This document shows, one piece after another, positions 10,413 through 20,971 of a DNA stretch of 64,000 nucleotides. The DNA comes from Aquimarina algiphila (GTDB lineage Bacteria; Bacteroidota; Bacteroidia; Flavobacteriales; Flavobacteriaceae): positions 154,689 through 218,688 of the forward strand of contig NZ_VLNR01000003.1 of NCBI RefSeq assembly GCF_007489275.1, read 5' to 3'. Position 1 is the first letter of the stretch. Each line of letters starts with the position of its first letter. The notes beneath the pieces are model-generated. The model was not told the DNA's origin. It worked only from the letters and a program-made list of their open reading frames with translations, and ran no database searches. A program made the translations under genes and the position numbers.

Positions 10413-10449
10413 AAAAATAAAAATGAATACTAATTAATAATTAATAAAT

Positions 10450-11067
10450 ATGTCTGGGTTAATAGGAAAAAAGATCGGTATGACCAGCATCTTCGACGAA
10501 AATGGAAGGAATATTCCATGTACAGTTATCGAAGCTGGGCCATGCGTGGTTACCCAAGTCAGAACTAAAGAGGTTGATGGTTATGAGGCTATTCAGCTAG
10601 GTTTCGATGACAAAGCAGACAAAAATGCTACTAAAGCGGCTTTAGGTCACTTTAAAAAAGCAGGAACTGTTGCTAAACGTAAAGTTGTCGAATTCAAAAG
10701 TTTTGAGGAGGAGTACAAATTAGGAGATACAGTAACAGTAGAGCATTTTGCTGAAGGAGAATTTGTTGATGTTTCAGCAACTTCTAAAGGAAAAGGTTTT
10801 CAAGGGGTTGTGAAAAGACACAACTTTGGTGGTGTAGGTCAAGCAACTCATGGTCAGCATAACCGTTTAAGAGCTCCAGGTTCTATAGGTGCTGCATCTT
10901 ATCCTGCAAGAGTTTTCAAAGGAATGAAAATGGCAGGAAGAATGGGTGGAGATCAAGTAAAAATTCAAAACTTAAGAGTGTTAAAAGTAGTTCCTGAAAA
11001 GAATTTGCTTGTTGTTAAAGGATGTGTTCCTGGACATAAAAACGCTTATGTAACGATTCAGAAGTAA
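10450..11067 (+). CDS. rplC: 50S ribosomal protein L3
   Basis: 205-residue 23S rRNA-binding protein located near the peptidyl-transferase centre. The start [18 protein letters not shown] and the extension loop [16 protein letters not shown]...[15 protein letters not shown] are diagnostic. Its stop overlaps the rplD start by one base (TAATG), indicating translational coupling. It is the first gene after the putative attenuator. Confidence 0.98.
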   Translation: MSGLIGKKIGMTSIFDENGRNIPCTVIEAGPCVVTQVRTKEVDGYEAIQLGFDDKADKNATKAALGHFKKAGTVAKRKVVEFKSFEEEYKLGDTVTVEHFAEGEFVDVSATSKGKGFQGVVKRHNFGGVGQATHGQHNRLRAPGSIGAASYPARVFKGMKMAGRMGGDQVKIQNLRVLKVVPEKNLLVVKGCVPGHKNAYVTIQK

Positions 11068-11696
11068 TGAAAGTAGCGGTAATTGATATAAACGGAAAAG
11101 AAACAGGAAGAAAGGCAGACCTTTCTGATACTGTTTTTGGTATTGAGCCAAACGATCATGCTGTGTACTTAGATGTGAAACAATACTTGGCTAATCAACG
11201 TCAAGGAACTCATAAGGCTAAGGAACGTGCAGATATCGCAGGTAGTACTAGAAAGATAAAGAAACAAAAAGGAACAGGTACTGCCAGAGCAGGTAGTATT
11301 AAGTCTCCTATTTTTAAAGGAGGGGGTAGAGTATTTGGTCCAAGACCACGTAACTATTCGTTCAAATTGAATAAAAACCTGAAAAGGTTAGCGCGTAAAT
11401 CAGCATTGAGTATTAAGGCAAATGACAAGGCAATTACGGTTGTAGAGGATTTTACTTTTGATACTGTAAAAACTAAGAATTTTACTGCTGTTTTGAAGTC
11501 TTTAGGGCTTGAAAACAAAAAATCTTTGTTTGTGTTGGCTGAGTCAAATAAAAATGTATATTTGTCGTCACGCAATTTGAAAAGTTCGGAAGTTGTAACT
11601 GCTTCAGAATTAAGTACTTATAAAATACTTAATGCTAATAGTGTTATACTTTTGGAAGGTTCTTTGAAAGGAATTGAAACGAATTTAAGTAAATAG
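11067..11696 (+). CDS. rplD: 50S ribosomal protein L4
   Basis: 209-residue protein that lines the exit tunnel. The extended loop [19 protein letters not shown] and [19 protein letters not shown] are classic L4 features. In proteobacteria L4 represses its own operon through the S10 leader; the hairpins upstream of rplC make a similar loop plausible here. It is coupled to rplC by a one-base overlap and lies 5 bases before rplW. Confidence 0.98.
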   Translation: MKVAVIDINGKETGRKADLSDTVFGIEPNDHAVYLDVKQYLANQRQGTHKAKERADIAGSTRKIKKQKGTGTARAGSIKSPIFKGGGRVFGPRPRNYSFKLNKNLKRLARKSALSIKANDKAITVVEDFTFDTVKTKNFTAVLKSLGLENKKSLFVLAESNKNVYLSSRNLKSSEVVTASELSTYKILNANSVILLEGSLKGIETNLSK

Positions 11697-11701
11697 AAGC
11701 C

Positions 11702-11992
11702 ATGAGTATCTTAATAAAACCTATTATTACGGAAAAGGCTACTGCAGATAGTGAAGTGTATAATCGCTATGGTTTTGTAGTAGATAAGAAAGCGAATAAG
11801 GTAGAGATCAAAAAAGCAGTTGAGGCTGCTTACGGTGTATCTGTTACTAAAGTTCGAACATTAAATGTCCGTCCAGACCGTAGTACACGTTATACAAAAA
11901 CGGGTATGGTCACTGGTAAAACAAGTGCATATAAAAAAGCAATTGTACAGGTGGCGGAAGGTGAAGTAATTGATTTATATAGTAATCTTTAA
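11702..11992 (+). CDS. rplW: 50S ribosomal protein L23
   Basis: 96-residue protein at the tunnel exit, the docking site for trigger factor and SRP. ILIKPIITEKATADSE at the start and VRTLNVRPD in the middle are typical. It has normal length and standard S10-operon order. Confidence 0.97.
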   Translation: MSILIKPIITEKATADSEVYNRYGFVVDKKANKVEIKKAVEAAYGVSVTKVRTLNVRPDRSTRYTKTGMVTGKTSAYKKAIVQVAEGEVIDLYSNL

Positions 11993-12001
11993 GACTAAAA
12001 A

Positions 12002-12826
12002 ATGTCAGTAAGAAAATTAAAGCCAATTACCCCAGGTCAGCGTTTTAGAGTAGTAAATGGATTTGACGCCATTACTACTGATAAGCCGGAAAAAAGCCTA
12101 TTGGCTCCGAAAAAAAGATCTGGAGGTAGAAACAGTCAAGGAAAAATGACCATGCGCTATAAAGGTGGTGGTCATAAAAAAAGGTATCGTATTATTGATT
12201 TTAAGCGAGATAAGCAAGGAATCCCTGCTACAGTTGCTACAATAGAGTACGATCCAAACAGAACTGCATTTATAGCGCTTGTTAATTATCAGGATGGTGA
12301 GAAGCGTTATGTTATAGCTCAAAATGGTTTGCAAGTTGGTCAAAACATAGTTTCTGGTAGTAACGTTGCTCCAGAGATCGGAAATGCAATGCCATTAAGT
12401 GATATCCCTTTAGGAACTATTATTTCTTGTATAGAATTACGTCCAGGTCAAGGTGCCGTTATGGCTCGTAGTGCTGGTTCGTTTGCTCAGCTTATGGCAA
12501 GAGATGGTAAGTTTGCTACTGTAAAATTACCTTCTGGAGAAGTAAGGATGATACTAGTTAATTGTATGGCTACTATTGGAGCGATATCAAACAGTGATCA
12601 TCAGTTGATCGTTGGTGGTAAAGCAGGTAGAACAAGATGGCTAGGTCGTCGTCCACGTACTAGACCTGTAGCGATGAACCCTGTCGATCACCCAATGGGT
12701 GGTGGTGAAGGACGTTCTTCTGGAGGTCACCCACGTTCTAGAAAAGGTCTTCCTGCAAAAGGATATAGAACCCGTTCTAAGACGAAAGCGAGTAATAAGT
12801 ATATTGTAGAACGTAGAAAGAAATAA
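12002..12826 (+). CDS. rplB: 50S ribosomal protein L2
   Basis: 274-residue 23S rRNA-binding protein required for subunit association and peptidyl-transferase activity. The C-terminal [17 protein letters not shown] contains the conserved functional His. [19 protein letters not shown] near the N-terminus is also typical. It lies 9 bases after rplW. Confidence 0.98.
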   Translation: MSVRKLKPITPGQRFRVVNGFDAITTDKPEKSLLAPKKRSGGRNSQGKMTMRYKGGGHKKRYRIIDFKRDKQGIPATVATIEYDPNRTAFIALVNYQDGEKRYVIAQNGLQVGQNIVSGSNVAPEIGNAMPLSDIPLGTIISCIELRPGQGAVMARSAGSFAQLMARDGKFATVKLPSGEVRMILVNCMATIGAISNSDHQLIVGGKAGRTRWLGRRPRTRPVAMNPVDHPMGGGEGRSSGGHPRSRKGLPAKGYRTRSKTKASNKYIVERRKK

Positions 12827-12832
12827 TAAGAT

Positions 12833-13111
12833 ATGGCACGTTCATTAAAAAAAGGACCTTACGTTCACTATAAGTTAGAGAAAAAAGTGGCTGCAAATGT
12901 TGAAGCTAACAAAAAATCAGTAATCAAAACGTGGTCAAGAGCTTCGATGATAACACCTGATTTTGTAGGTCAAACAATCGCAGTACATAATGGTCGCCAA
13001 TTTGTACCTGTATATATTACAGAAAACATGGTGGGACATAAATTAGGAGAATTTTCGCCAACACGTTCCTTTAGAGGCCACGCTGGTGCTAAAAATAAAG
13101 GTAAAAAATAA
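12833..13111 (+). CDS. rpsS: 30S ribosomal protein S19
   Basis: 92-residue head protein that contacts the A-site finger. [18 protein letters not shown] and [17 protein letters not shown] are diagnostic. It sits six bases after rplB in normal order. Confidence 0.97.
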   Translation: MARSLKKGPYVHYKLEKKVAANVEANKKSVIKTWSRASMITPDFVGQTIAVHNGRQFVPVYITENMVGHKLGEFSPTRSFRGHAGAKNKGKK

Positions 13112-13119
13112 TTTAAGTC

Positions 13120-13527
13120 ATGGGAGTTCGTAAAAGAGAAATGGCAGATAGAATTAAGGAAGAGAAAAAGCAGATTGCTTTTGCTAAACTTAATAACTGC
13201 CCTACATCACCTCGTAAGATGCGTTTAGTAGCTGATCTTGTACGTGGTGTAAAAGTTGAAAAGGCGCTTCAGATTCTTAGATTTAACCCTAAAGAAGCAT
13301 CACGTCGTTTGGAGAAGTTATTGCTTTCAGCAATAGCTAATTGGCAGGCGAAAAATGAAGACGCTAGCATCGAAGATGCTGATCTTTTTGTAAAAGAGAT
13401 CCGTGTAGACGGAGGAAGTATGTTAAAAAGACTTCGTCCTGCTCCACAAGGTCGTGCACACAGAATAAGAAAACGCTCTAATCACGTTACAATTGTGGTT
13501 GCAGCAAACAATAATACACAAAGCTAA
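13120..13527 (+). CDS. rplV: 50S ribosomal protein L22
   Basis: 135-residue tunnel protein. The core contains [19 protein letters not shown] and the tunnel hairpin [19 protein letters not shown]. The first 20 residues ([18 protein letters not shown]...) extend beyond the minimal family. An internal Met at residue 8 is an alternative start, but the upstream ATG fits the tight operon spacing. Confidence 0.97.
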   Translation: MGVRKREMADRIKEEKKQIAFAKLNNCPTSPRKMRLVADLVRGVKVEKALQILRFNPKEASRRLEKLLLSAIANWQAKNEDASIEDADLFVKEIRVDGGSMLKRLRPAPQGRAHRIRKRSNHVTIVVAANNNTQS

Positions 13528-13535
13528 TAATAGAT

Positions 13536-14264
13536 ATGGGACAGAAGACAAATCCAATCGGAAATCGCCTTGGTATTATCAGAGGATGGGAATCCAACTG
13601 GTATGGAGGTAATGACTACGGTGATAAACTTGCCGAAGACGATAAGATTAGAAAGTATGTACACGCACGTTTATCAAAAGCTAGTGTATCTAGAGTAATT
13701 ATTGAGCGTACGCTTAAACTTGTAACCGTTACTATCACCACTGCCAGACCGGGTATCATTATCGGAAAAGGTGGACAGGAGGTAGACAAGTTGAAAGAAG
13801 AGCTTAAGAAAATTACTGAAAAGGAAGTTCAGATCAATATTTTTGAAATCAAAAGACCAGAACTTGATTCATTTTTAGTAGGATCTAGTGTAGCAAGACA
13901 GATTGAAAGTCGTATTTCATATCGTCGTGCTATCAAGATGGCTATCGCGGCTGCAATTAGAATGAATGCAGAAGGTATTAAGATTCAGATTTCAGGACGT
14001 TTGAATGGGGCAGAGATGGCACGTTCAGAGTCTTATAAAGAAGGTCGTATTCCTTTATCAACATTTAGAGCTGACATAGATTATGCTTTAGTAGAAGCTC
14101 ATACTACTTACGGTAGATTGGGTATTAAAGTGTGGATCATGAAAGGTGAAGTATATGGTAAAAGAGAACTTTCTCCTTTAGTTGGTTTATCCAAGAAACA
14201 AGGAAAAGGTGACAACCGTGGAGGTGGACGAGGAGGTAATAACAAATCTCGTCGTAGAAAGTAA
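13536..14264 (+). CDS. rpsC: 30S ribosomal protein S3
   Basis: 242-residue protein at the mRNA entry channel with a KH domain ([17 protein letters not shown]). [13 protein letters not shown] and [19 protein letters not shown] are conserved. The tail is a Gly/Arg/Lys-rich disordered segment ([19 protein letters not shown]). Confidence 0.98.
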   Translation: MGQKTNPIGNRLGIIRGWESNWYGGNDYGDKLAEDDKIRKYVHARLSKASVSRVIIERTLKLVTVTITTARPGIIIGKGGQEVDKLKEELKKITEKEVQINIFEIKRPELDSFLVGSSVARQIESRISYRRAIKMAIAAAIRMNAEGIKIQISGRLNGAEMARSESYKEGRIPLSTFRADIDYALVEAHTTYGRLGIKVWIMKGEVYGKRELSPLVGLSKKQGKGDNRGGGRGGNNKSRRRK

Positions 14265-14284
14265 TTTTTTAAAGTAAATTAACA

Positions 14285-14704
14285 ATGTTACAGCCTAAAA
14301 GAACAAAATTCCGTAAACAACAAAAAGGACGTATGAAAGGTCTTTCCCAAAGAGGACATACACTTTCTAACGGTACCTTCGGAATTAAATCATTAGATTC
14401 AAGTTTTGTTACTGCTAGACAAATAGAAGCAGCTCGTATTTCTGCTACTCGTTATATGAAAAGAGAAGGTGCTCTGTGGATTAAAATTTTCCCGGACAAG
14501 CCTATCACTAAGAAACCTCTTGAAGTACGTATGGGTAAAGGAAAAGGTGCTGTTGAGTATTGGGCAGCAGTAGTAAAACCAGGAAGAATTTTATTTGAAA
14601 TAAGTGGTGTGTCTTATGACGTTGCTAAAGAAGCATTACGTCTTGCAGCACAAAAACTTCCTGTAAAAACTAAGTTTATCGTAGCTAGAGATTATCAAGC
14701 TTAA
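14285..14704 (+). CDS. rplP: 50S ribosomal protein L16
   Basis: 139-residue large-subunit protein near the A-site tRNA elbow. [19 protein letters not shown] at the start and [19 protein letters not shown] in the middle are diagnostic; length is normal. Confidence 0.97.
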   Translation: MLQPKRTKFRKQQKGRMKGLSQRGHTLSNGTFGIKSLDSSFVTARQIEAARISATRYMKREGALWIKIFPDKPITKKPLEVRMGKGKGAVEYWAAVVKPGRILFEISGVSYDVAKEALRLAAQKLPVKTKFIVARDYQA

Positions 14705-14717
14705 TATTTGAGAGACT

Positions 14718-14912
14718 ATGAAACAATCAGAAGTAAAAGAATTATCTACAGCTGAATTACAAGAGGAACTTGGTAAATCTCAAAAAGCGTATTCAGATTT
14801 AAGAATGGCTCATGCCATGTCACCGCTAGAAAACCCTTTACAATTACGTAAAGTAAGAAGATCTATTGCGAGAATGGCTACAGAGCTAACAAAAAGAGAA
14901 TTAAACGGTTAA
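14718..14912 (+). CDS. rpmC: 50S ribosomal protein L29
   Basis: 64-residue two-helix protein beside L23 at the tunnel exit. KELSTAELQEELGKSQKAYSD and NPLQLRKVRRSIARMATEL match the family, and it sits in the standard place between rplP and rpsQ. Confidence 0.95.
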   Translation: MKQSEVKELSTAELQEELGKSQKAYSDLRMAHAMSPLENPLQLRKVRRSIARMATELTKRELNG

Positions 14913-14924
14913 TTCTGCTGAAAG

Positions 14925-15182
14925 ATGGAAAAAAGAAATTTAAGAAAAGAACGTATAGGTGTTGTTACTAGTAACAAAATGCAGAAATCAATTGTGGTTG
15001 CTGAAGTTAAAAAGGTAAAACACCCGATGTACGGAAAGTTCGTGTTGAAAACGAAAAAATACGTTGCACACGATGAAAAGAACGACTGCAATATTGGTGA
15101 TACTGTAAAGATCATGGAAACAAGACCTATGAGTAAAACCAAATGCTGGAGATTAGTAGAAGTAATTGAAAGAGCGAAGTAA
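14925..15182 (+). CDS. rpsQ: 30S ribosomal protein S17
   Basis: 85-residue OB-fold protein that binds 16S rRNA early in assembly. [19 protein letters not shown] and [19 protein letters not shown] are diagnostic. It ends two bases before rplN. Confidence 0.97.
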   Translation: MEKRNLRKERIGVVTSNKMQKSIVVAEVKKVKHPMYGKFVLKTKKYVAHDEKNDCNIGDTVKIMETRPMSKTKCWRLVEVIERAK

Positions 15183-15184
15183 TT

Positions 15185-15553
15185 ATGGTACAACAAGAGT
15201 CTAGATTAAAAGTAGCAGACAACACAGGTGGTAAAGAAGTTTTAGTCATTCGTGTTTTAGGTGGTACAAAAAGAAGATACGCCTCTGTAGGAGACAAAAT
15301 CGTTGTCAGTGTAAAAGAAGCAACTCCAAATGGAAACATTAAAAAAGGAGCCGTTTCTACTGCAGTTGTAGTTCGTACCAAGAAAGAAGTGCGCAGACCA
15401 GATGGTTCTTATATTCGTTTCGATGATAATGCATGTGTTCTTTTGAACCCTGCAGGAGAAATGAGAGGAACACGTGTTTTTGGTCCTGTTGCAAGAGAAC
15501 TTCGTGACAAGCAATTCATGAAGATTGTTTCACTAGCGCCAGAAGTGCTTTAA
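15185..15553 (+). CDS. rplN: 50S ribosomal protein L14
   Basis: 122-residue protein at the subunit interface. [19 protein letters not shown] and the C-terminal [24 protein letters not shown] region are typical, with the full expected length. Confidence 0.98.
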   Translation: MVQQESRLKVADNTGGKEVLVIRVLGGTKRRYASVGDKIVVSVKEATPNGNIKKGAVSTAVVVRTKKEVRRPDGSYIRFDDNACVLLNPAGEMRGTRVFGPVARELRDKQFMKIVSLAPEVL

Positions 15554-15566
15554 AACATTTGTAAAG

Positions 15567-15878
15567 ATGACTAAGCTAAAAATAAAATCAGGAGATACAG
15601 TACGAGTTATCGCTGGAGACAATAAAGGTCAAGAGGGTACGGTGCAAAAAGTATTGAAAGATAAAAACAAGGCGATCGTAGAAGGTGTTAATTTAGTTTC
15701 AAAACACCAAAAGCCTAGTGCAACAAATCCACAAGGAGGAATTGTAAAACAAGAAGCACCTATTCATATTTCTAATTTATCGTTGTTAACTTCTAAAGGA
15801 GAAACTACAAGAATTGGATATAGAGTAGAAGGAGATAAGAAAGTGAGATTTTCTAAAAAATCTAATGAAGTAATATAA
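15567..15878 (+). CDS. rplX: 50S ribosomal protein L24
   Basis: 103-residue assembly initiator with a KOW motif ([19 protein letters not shown]). [18 protein letters not shown] is also typical. The rplE start follows by two bases. Confidence 0.97.
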   Translation: MTKLKIKSGDTVRVIAGDNKGQEGTVQKVLKDKNKAIVEGVNLVSKHQKPSATNPQGGIVKQEAPIHISNLSLLTSKGETTRIGYRVEGDKKVRFSKKSNEVI

Positions 15879-15880
15879 TT

Positions 15881-16432
15881 ATGGCTTATATCCCAAGATT
15901 AAAACAAGAGTACAAAGACAGAGTAATGTCAGCTCTTACAGAAGAATTCAGCTATGATAATGTAATGCAAGTACCAAAGCTTAAAAAAATTGTTTTAAGT
16001 AGAGGTGTTGGAGCTGCAGTAGCTGATAAGAAGTTAATCGACTATGCAGTAGACGAATTAACAACTATAACTGGTCAGAAGGCTATAGCGACAATTTCTA
16101 AAAAAGATGTTGCTTCTTTCAAATTACGTAAAGGAATGCCAATTGGAGCAAAGGTTACGTTAAGAGGAGAAAGAATGTATGAGTTTTTAGATCGTTTGAT
16201 AACTTCTGCCTTACCACGTGTTAGAGATTTTAGCGGAATAAAAGCTACAGGTTTTGATGGTAGAGGTAATTACTCATTAGGTATTCTGGAACAGATTATT
16301 TTCCCTGAAATCGATATTGATAAAGTAAATAAGATTTCTGGAATGAATATTACCTTCGAAACTTCGGCAAAAACCGATAAAGAAGCAAAATCATTGTTAA
16401 CCGAACTAGGATTACCTTTTAAAAAGAATTAA
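15881..16432 (+). CDS. rplE: 50S ribosomal protein L5
   Basis: 183-residue 5S rRNA-binding protein of the central protuberance. [20 protein letters not shown], the RVRDFSGI segment and [17 protein letters not shown] are diagnostic. Confidence 0.98.
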   Translation: MAYIPRLKQEYKDRVMSALTEEFSYDNVMQVPKLKKIVLSRGVGAAVADKKLIDYAVDELTTITGQKAIATISKKDVASFKLRKGMPIGAKVTLRGERMYEFLDRLITSALPRVRDFSGIKATGFDGRGNYSLGILEQIIFPEIDIDKVNKISGMNITFETSAKTDKEAKSLLTELGLPFKKN

Positions 16433-16434
16433 TT

Positions 16435-16704
16435 ATGGCTAAAGAATCAATGAAAGCCCGTGAGGTGAAAAGAGCAAAAACTGTAGAGAAATATGCTGAA
16501 AAACGTAAAGCTTTAAAAGAAGCTGGCGATTATGAAGCATTACAGAAGTTGCCTAAAAATGCTTCACCAGTTCGCAAACATAATCGCTGTAAGCTAACAG
16601 GAAGACCAAAAGGATATATGCGTCAATTTGGAATTTCTCGTGTTACTTTCAGAGAAATGGCGAATAAGGGATTAATTCCAGGTGTTACAAAAGCTAGTTG
16701 GTAA
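16435..16704 (+). CDS. rpsN: 30S ribosomal protein S14 (zinc-free long form)
   Basis: 89-residue head protein. [27 protein letters not shown] identifies S14. It is the longer form and lacks the paired CxxC zinc ligands of the short type, having only one Cys in this region. It starts two bases after rplE; the 70-base structured gap after it interrupts the otherwise tight operon. Confidence 0.97.
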   Translation: MAKESMKAREVKRAKTVEKYAEKRKALKEAGDYEALQKLPKNASPVRKHNRCKLTGRPKGYMRQFGISRVTFREMANKGLIPGVTKASW

Positions 16705-16719
16705 TAATAAATTAAATTA

Positions 16720-16757
16720 ATTGGTTTAAGGTTCGATTAAACAAATTGAAAACCAAT
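16720..16757 (+). promoter_or_regulatory. Two mutually exclusive hairpins before rpsH
   Basis: ATTGGTTT (16720-16727) can pair perfectly with AAACCAAT (16750-16757). GTTTAA (16724-16729) can instead pair with TTAAAC (16737-16742). The two stems share bases 16724-16727, so only one can form. They lie about 18 bases ahead of the rpsH start, in one of the few large gaps of the operon. A regulatory switch, for example by S8, is a guess. Confidence 0.45.
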
Positions 16758-16774
16758 ACCAAAAATTAAATACA

Positions 16775-17173
16775 ATGAATACAGATCCTATAGCAGATTA
16801 TTTAACCAGAATTCGTAATGCAAATAGTGCTCAACACAGAGTGGTTGAGATCCCTGCATCGAAGGTTAAAAAAGAGATCACTAAAATATTATTCGATCAA
16901 GGATATATTTTGAGTTATAAATTTGAAGATAATACTACACAAGGTACTATCAAGATAGCACTTAAGTACAACAAGTTAACTAAAGAGCCAGTTATTAAAG
17001 AGTTACAGAGAATCAGTAAGCCAGGTTTACGTAAGTATGCTGGGTCAAATGATATTCCAAGAATTCTTAATGGATTAGGTATTGCGATAGTTTCTACTTC
17101 TCACGGTGTAATGACCGGTAAGCGCGCTAAGCAAGAGAACGTAGGTGGTGAAGTGCTTTGTTACGTATATTAA
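16775..17173 (+). CDS. rpsH: 30S ribosomal protein S8
   Basis: 132-residue primary 16S rRNA-binding protein; in E. coli it represses the spc operon. [19 protein letters not shown] and the C-terminal [19 protein letters not shown] are diagnostic. The structured spacer upstream makes S8-type autoregulation worth testing. Confidence 0.98.
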   Translation: MNTDPIADYLTRIRNANSAQHRVVEIPASKVKKEITKILFDQGYILSYKFEDNTTQGTIKIALKYNKLTKEPVIKELQRISKPGLRKYAGSNDIPRILNGLGIAIVSTSHGVMTGKRAKQENVGGEVLCYVY

Positions 17174-17194
17174 CAGTATAAAAGGACAAAAGAA

Positions 17195-17737
17195 ATGTCA
17201 AGAATAGGAAAAAATCCAGTAACTATTCCGTCTGGTGTCACTGTTGAAGTGACAGGTAATGTTGTTACTGTTAAAGGAAAATTAGGAGAGCTTTCTCAAG
17301 ATATCGATAGTATCGATGTGAAAGTAGAGGAAGGCCAGGTAGTTTTAGAAAGACCTACTGAAGCTAAAGATCATAAGGCAAAGCACGGTTTGTACAGAGC
17401 TTTGATTAATAATATGATAGTTGGTGTTTCTGAAGGATTTACTAAAGAGTTAGAATTGGTAGGAGTTGGTTACAGAGCTTCTAATCAAGGTCAGAAATTA
17501 GATTTGGCTTTAGGATTCTCTCATAATATAGTTTTAGACTTAGCACCAGAAGTTAAGGTTGAAACAATTTCAGAAAAAGGTAAAAATCCTATAGTAAAAT
17601 TAACTTCTCATGATAAGCAATTGGTAGGACAGATAGCAGCTAAAATTAGAGGCTTCCGTAAACCAGAACCTTACAAAGGGAAGGGAATCAAATTCGTAGG
17701 AGAACAATTAAGAAGAAAAGCAGGTAAATCTGCATAA
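17195..17737 (+). CDS. rplF: 50S ribosomal protein L6
   Basis: 180-residue two-domain protein near the GTPase centre. [28 protein letters not shown] and [19 protein letters not shown] are diagnostic. Confidence 0.98.
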   Translation: MSRIGKNPVTIPSGVTVEVTGNVVTVKGKLGELSQDIDSIDVKVEEGQVVLERPTEAKDHKAKHGLYRALINNMIVGVSEGFTKELELVGVGYRASNQGQKLDLALGFSHNIVLDLAPEVKVETISEKGKNPIVKLTSHDKQLVGQIAAKIRGFRKPEPYKGKGIKFVGEQLRRKAGKSA

Positions 17738-17748
17738 TAACTAACGTT

Positions 17749-18105
17749 ATGGCATTCTCAAAAGATTTAAGAAGATTAAAGATAAGAAAGCGTATCCGCG
17801 GAAGTGTAAGCGGAACAGAACAACGTCCTAGATTATCTGTTTTTAGAAGTAATAAAGAAATCTATGCTCAGGTTATAGATGATGTAACTGGTAAAACTAT
17901 CAGTGCTGTTTCTTCAAGAGATAAAGACATTGCTTCGGCAACAGGAAATAAAATAGAAAAAGCAAACTTGGTAGGGAAAGCGCTAGCAGAAAAAGCTAAG
18001 AAAGCTGGTATCGAGACTGTGTCCTTTGATAGAGGAGGATATTTATATCACGGTAGAGTAAAATCATTAGCAGAAGGTGCTAGAGAAGCAGGACTTAAAT
18101 TCTAA
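17749..18105 (+). CDS. rplR: 50S ribosomal protein L18
   Basis: 118-residue 5S rRNA-binding protein. [21 protein letters not shown] and the C-terminal [20 protein letters not shown] segment are typical, and the length is normal. Confidence 0.97.
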   Translation: MAFSKDLRRLKIRKRIRGSVSGTEQRPRLSVFRSNKEIYAQVIDDVTGKTISAVSSRDKDIASATGNKIEKANLVGKALAEKAKKAGIETVSFDRGGYLYHGRVKSLAEGAREAGLKF

Positions 18106-18111
18106 GAAATT

Positions 18112-18636
18112 ATGTATCAGAAATATAAAAACGCAGAATTAGTAAAACCAAGCGGACTTGAACTTAAAGATCGTTTAGTTGGTGTGCAACGTGTGACTAA
18201 GGTAACAAAAGGTGGTAGAGCATTTGGTTTCTCTGCAATTGTTGTTGTTGGTGATGAAAATGGTGTTGTAGGTCATGGTTTAGGAAAGTCTAAAGAGGTA
18301 GCAGAAGCTATCGCTAAGGCAGTAGAAGATGCAAAAAAGAATTTGGTTCGTATTCCATTACATAAGGGTACTTTGCCACACGAACAAAAAGGTAAGTATG
18401 GTGGAGCAAGAGTATTGCTTTTACCTGCTGCAACTGGTACCGGGGTAATTGCTGGTGGTGCTATTCGTGCAGTATTAGAATCTGTAGGAGTACATGATGT
18501 ACTTTCTAAGAACCAAGGATCGTCTAACCCACACAATGTGGTGAAAGCAACATTTGATGCTCTGTTACAGATGCGTAGTGCGCAGCAGGTAGCAGCTCAA
18601 AGAGGTGTTTCACTAGAGAAAGTGTTTAAAGGATAA
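18112..18636 (+). CDS. rpsE: 30S ribosomal protein S5
   Basis: 174-residue protein at the mRNA entry and decoding fidelity centre. [37 protein letters not shown] and [19 protein letters not shown] are diagnostic. It lies six bases after rplR and ten before rpmD. Confidence 0.98.
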   Translation: MYQKYKNAELVKPSGLELKDRLVGVQRVTKVTKGGRAFGFSAIVVVGDENGVVGHGLGKSKEVAEAIAKAVEDAKKNLVRIPLHKGTLPHEQKGKYGGARVLLLPAATGTGVIAGGAIRAVLESVGVHDVLSKNQGSSNPHNVVKATFDALLQMRSAQQVAAQRGVSLEKVFKG

Positions 18637-18646
18637 ATCAGGAACG

Positions 18647-18826
18647 ATGGCAAAGATTAAAATTACTAAAGTAAAAAGTGCAATTAACCGCACTCAAAGA
18701 CAAAAGAGAACCTTAGAAGCTCTGGGTCTTAAAAAGATCGGCCAGGTTGTGGAGCATGATGATACTCCGAATATCCTTGGGATGGTAAATAAAGTTAAAC
18801 ATTTAGTTTCTGTAGAAACAAAATAA
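18647..18826 (+). CDS. rpmD: 50S ribosomal protein L30
   Basis: Small 59-residue gene between rpsE and rplO, the invariant position of rpmD. It begins MAKIKITKVKSAINRTQRQK and ends VNKVKHLVSVETK; ALGLKKIGQVVEHDDTPNI in the middle is the family core. Start and stop fit the 10-base and 9-base spacings to its neighbours. Confidence 0.96.
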   Translation: MAKIKITKVKSAINRTQRQKRTLEALGLKKIGQVVEHDDTPNILGMVNKVKHLVSVETK

Positions 18827-18835
18827 TTAAAGCAA

Positions 18836-19288
18836 ATGGATTTAAGTAACTTAAAACCTGCTGCAGGTTCGGTAAAAAATAATAGTAAGCGAGTAGGTCG
18901 CGGACAAGGTTCTGGTAAAGGAGGAACTGCTACTCGTGGACATAAAGGAGCGAAATCAAGATCTGGTTATTCTAAAAAGATCGGTTTTGAAGGAGGACAA
19001 ATGCCACTTCAAAGACGTGTGCCAAAGTTTGGTTTCAAAAACATTAACAGAAAAGAATATCAGGGGATTAATTTAGACACACTACAAAAGTTAGTAGATG
19101 ATGGAAAAATTAAAGATATTGCGGATCTGGATGTGTTTTTAAATACACGTCTTGCTGGGAAAAATGATTTGGTTAAAATATTGGGAAGAGGTGAACTGAA
19201 GGCTAAATTAAAAGTCTCAGCTCACAAATTTACAGCCACTGCAAAAGCTGCGATAGAAGCAGCAGGTGGTGAAGCAGTAACCTTATAA
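18836..19288 (+). CDS. rplO: 50S ribosomal protein L15
   Basis: 150-residue late assembly protein. LKPAAGSVKNNSKRVGRGQG, GHKGAKSRSGYSKKIGFEGGQ and the tail AKAAIEAAGGEAVTL are typical. The N-terminal half is a Gly/Lys/Arg-rich extension that threads through 23S rRNA. Confidence 0.97.
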   Translation: MDLSNLKPAAGSVKNNSKRVGRGQGSGKGGTATRGHKGAKSRSGYSKKIGFEGGQMPLQRRVPKFGFKNINRKEYQGINLDTLQKLVDDGKIKDIADLDVFLNTRLAGKNDLVKILGRGELKAKLKVSAHKFTATAKAAIEAAGGEAVTL

Positions 19289-19298
19289 TAGACAATTC

Positions 19299-20639
19299 AT
19301 GAAATTTATTGATACAATAAAAAACATTTGGAAAATCGAAGAGCTAAAGAATAGAATTTTAGTTACACTAGGACTTCTTTTAGTATATCGATTCGGAGCA
19401 CAAGTAGTACTTCCAGGAATAGATGCCTCAGAACTAGCAAACCTTGGTACACAGACCCAAGACGGTTTGCTGGGACTCCTTAATGCATTTACAGGAGGAG
19501 CTTTTGCTAATGCTTCAGTATTTGCACTAGGTATTATGCCATATATATCTGCTTCTATTGTAGTGCAGTTAATGGGAATAGCAATTCCATATTTACAAAA
19601 ATTACAAAAAGAAGGAGAGAGCGGTAGAAAAAAGATTAACCAAATTACACGTTGGTTAACTATTGCTATTACTTTGGTTCAAGGGCCTGGGTACATTTAT
19701 AATTTATTTGCTACACTTCCTCCCTCTGCATTTAGTGCTGAAATAAGTCAAACAGTTTTTGTTGTATCTTCTGTAATCATAATATCTACTGGTTGTATTT
19801 TTGCAATGTGGTTAGGTGAGAAGATTACAGATAAAGGTATAGGTAATGGTATCTCCTTATTGATTATGGTAGGTATTATCGCTACACTTCCGCAATCATT
19901 TGTACAGAACTTTTCTTCAAGAGTTTCTGGTGATGGTGGTGGAATGATAATGGTTTTAATTGAGCTTGTTATCTGGTTTGTAATCATTTTAGCTTCTGTT
20001 CTGTTAGTAATGGCTGTTCGTCAGATACCAGTTCAGTATGCGAGAAGAACAGCAGGTGGTGGATATGAGAAAAATGTTTTTGGATCTCGTCAATATATAC
20101 CATTAAAATTAAATGCTTCTGGTGTAATGCCAATTATCTTTGCTCAGGCAATTATGTTTGTTCCTGCGGCGGTTGCTGGTCTTTCAGATTCAGACGCTTC
20201 GCAAGGTGTGGCAGCTGCTTTTAGTGATATTTTTGGACTTTGGTATAATGTTCTATTTGCGGTGCTTATTATTGTGTTTACATATTTTTATACCGCAATT
20301 ACAGTACCTACAAATAAAATGGCAGATGATTTAAAACGTAGTGGAGGTTTTATTCCGGGTATTAGACCAGGAAGTGAAACTTCAGAATACTTAGATAAGA
20401 TAATGTCACAAATTACATTGCCAGGTTCAATTTTCTTAGCTTTAATAGCAGTATTCCCTGCAATAGCGGTTAAGTTATTAGATGTGCAACAAGGTTGGGC
20501 GTTATTTTTTGGAGGAACATCACTACTTATTATGGTAGGTGTAGCAATTGATACGATGCAACAGGTTAATTCATATTTGTTGAATAGACATTATGATGGA
20601 TTGATGAAAACAGGTAAAAACCGTAAAGCAGTAGCATAA
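19299..20639 (+). CDS. secY: Preprotein translocase subunit SecY
   Basis: 446-residue channel of the Sec machinery with about ten membrane segments. [11 protein letters not shown], the second-helix region [15 protein letters not shown], and [14 protein letters not shown] in a cytoplasmic loop are conserved. Its stop overlaps the infA start by one base (TAATG), so the two are coupled. adk and map, which follow secY in many bacteria, are absent. Confidence 0.98.
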   Translation: MKFIDTIKNIWKIEELKNRILVTLGLLLVYRFGAQVVLPGIDASELANLGTQTQDGLLGLLNAFTGGAFANASVFALGIMPYISASIVVQLMGIAIPYLQKLQKEGESGRKKINQITRWLTIAITLVQGPGYIYNLFATLPPSAFSAEISQTVFVVSSVIIISTGCIFAMWLGEKITDKGIGNGISLLIMVGIIATLPQSFVQNFSSRVSGDGGGMIMVLIELVIWFVIILASVLLVMAVRQIPVQYARRTAGGGYEKNVFGSRQYIPLKLNASGVMPIIFAQAIMFVPAAVAGLSDSDASQGVAAAFSDIFGLWYNVLFAVLIIVFTYFYTAITVPTNKMADDLKRSGGFIPGIRPGSETSEYLDKIMSQITLPGSIFLALIAVFPAIAVKLLDVQQGWALFFGGTSLLIMVGVAIDTMQQVNSYLLNRHYDGLMKTGKNRKAVA

Positions 20640-20854
20640 TGGCAAAGCAACCGGCAATAGAACAAGACGGAAGTATTATAGAGGCATTGTCTAATGCAAT
20701 GTTTCGAGTTGAGTTAGAAAATGGTCACGTTGTGACTGCCCATATATCTGGTAAAATGCGTATGCATTATATAAAATTATTACCAGGAGATAAAGTGAAG
20801 TTAGAAATGAGTCCTTATGATTTAACTAAGGCTCGGATAACATATAGATACTAA
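20639..20854 (+). CDS. infA: Translation initiation factor IF-1
   Basis: 71-residue OB-fold factor that occupies the ribosomal A site during initiation. [19 protein letters not shown] and [19 protein letters not shown] are the family core. It is translationally coupled to secY; a new promoter follows within 20 bases. Confidence 0.97.
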   Translation: MAKQPAIEQDGSIIEALSNAMFRVELENGHVVTAHISGKMRMHYIKLLPGDKVKLEMSPYDLTKARITYRY

Positions 20855-20868
20855 ATAAATTAAGAATA

Positions 20869-20898
20869 TTGTAAATTAAGATTTTTTGTGTACTTTTG
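20869..20898 (+). promoter_or_regulatory. Consensus promoter for the rpmJ-rplQ segment
   Basis: TTG at 20869-20871 (ATTG overall) and TACTTTTG at 20891-20898 are separated by exactly 19 bases, matching the Bacteroidota housekeeping promoter. Transcription would start near 20904, giving a leader of about 70 bases before rpmJ. This makes the alpha-operon genes independently transcribable. Confidence 0.75.
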
Positions 20899-20971
20899 CA
20901 GGCTGAAAAATCTTGTTACTGATTCATTTTAAAATATGTTTCGACGTGTTTTAGAAATTAAAAACAAAGAG

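Noticed and set aside
16728..16740. GGTTCGATTAA resembles a tRNA T-loop
   Set aside because: No acceptor stem, anticodon arm or CCA-like end surrounds it; it is part of the rpsN-rpsH spacer hairpins.
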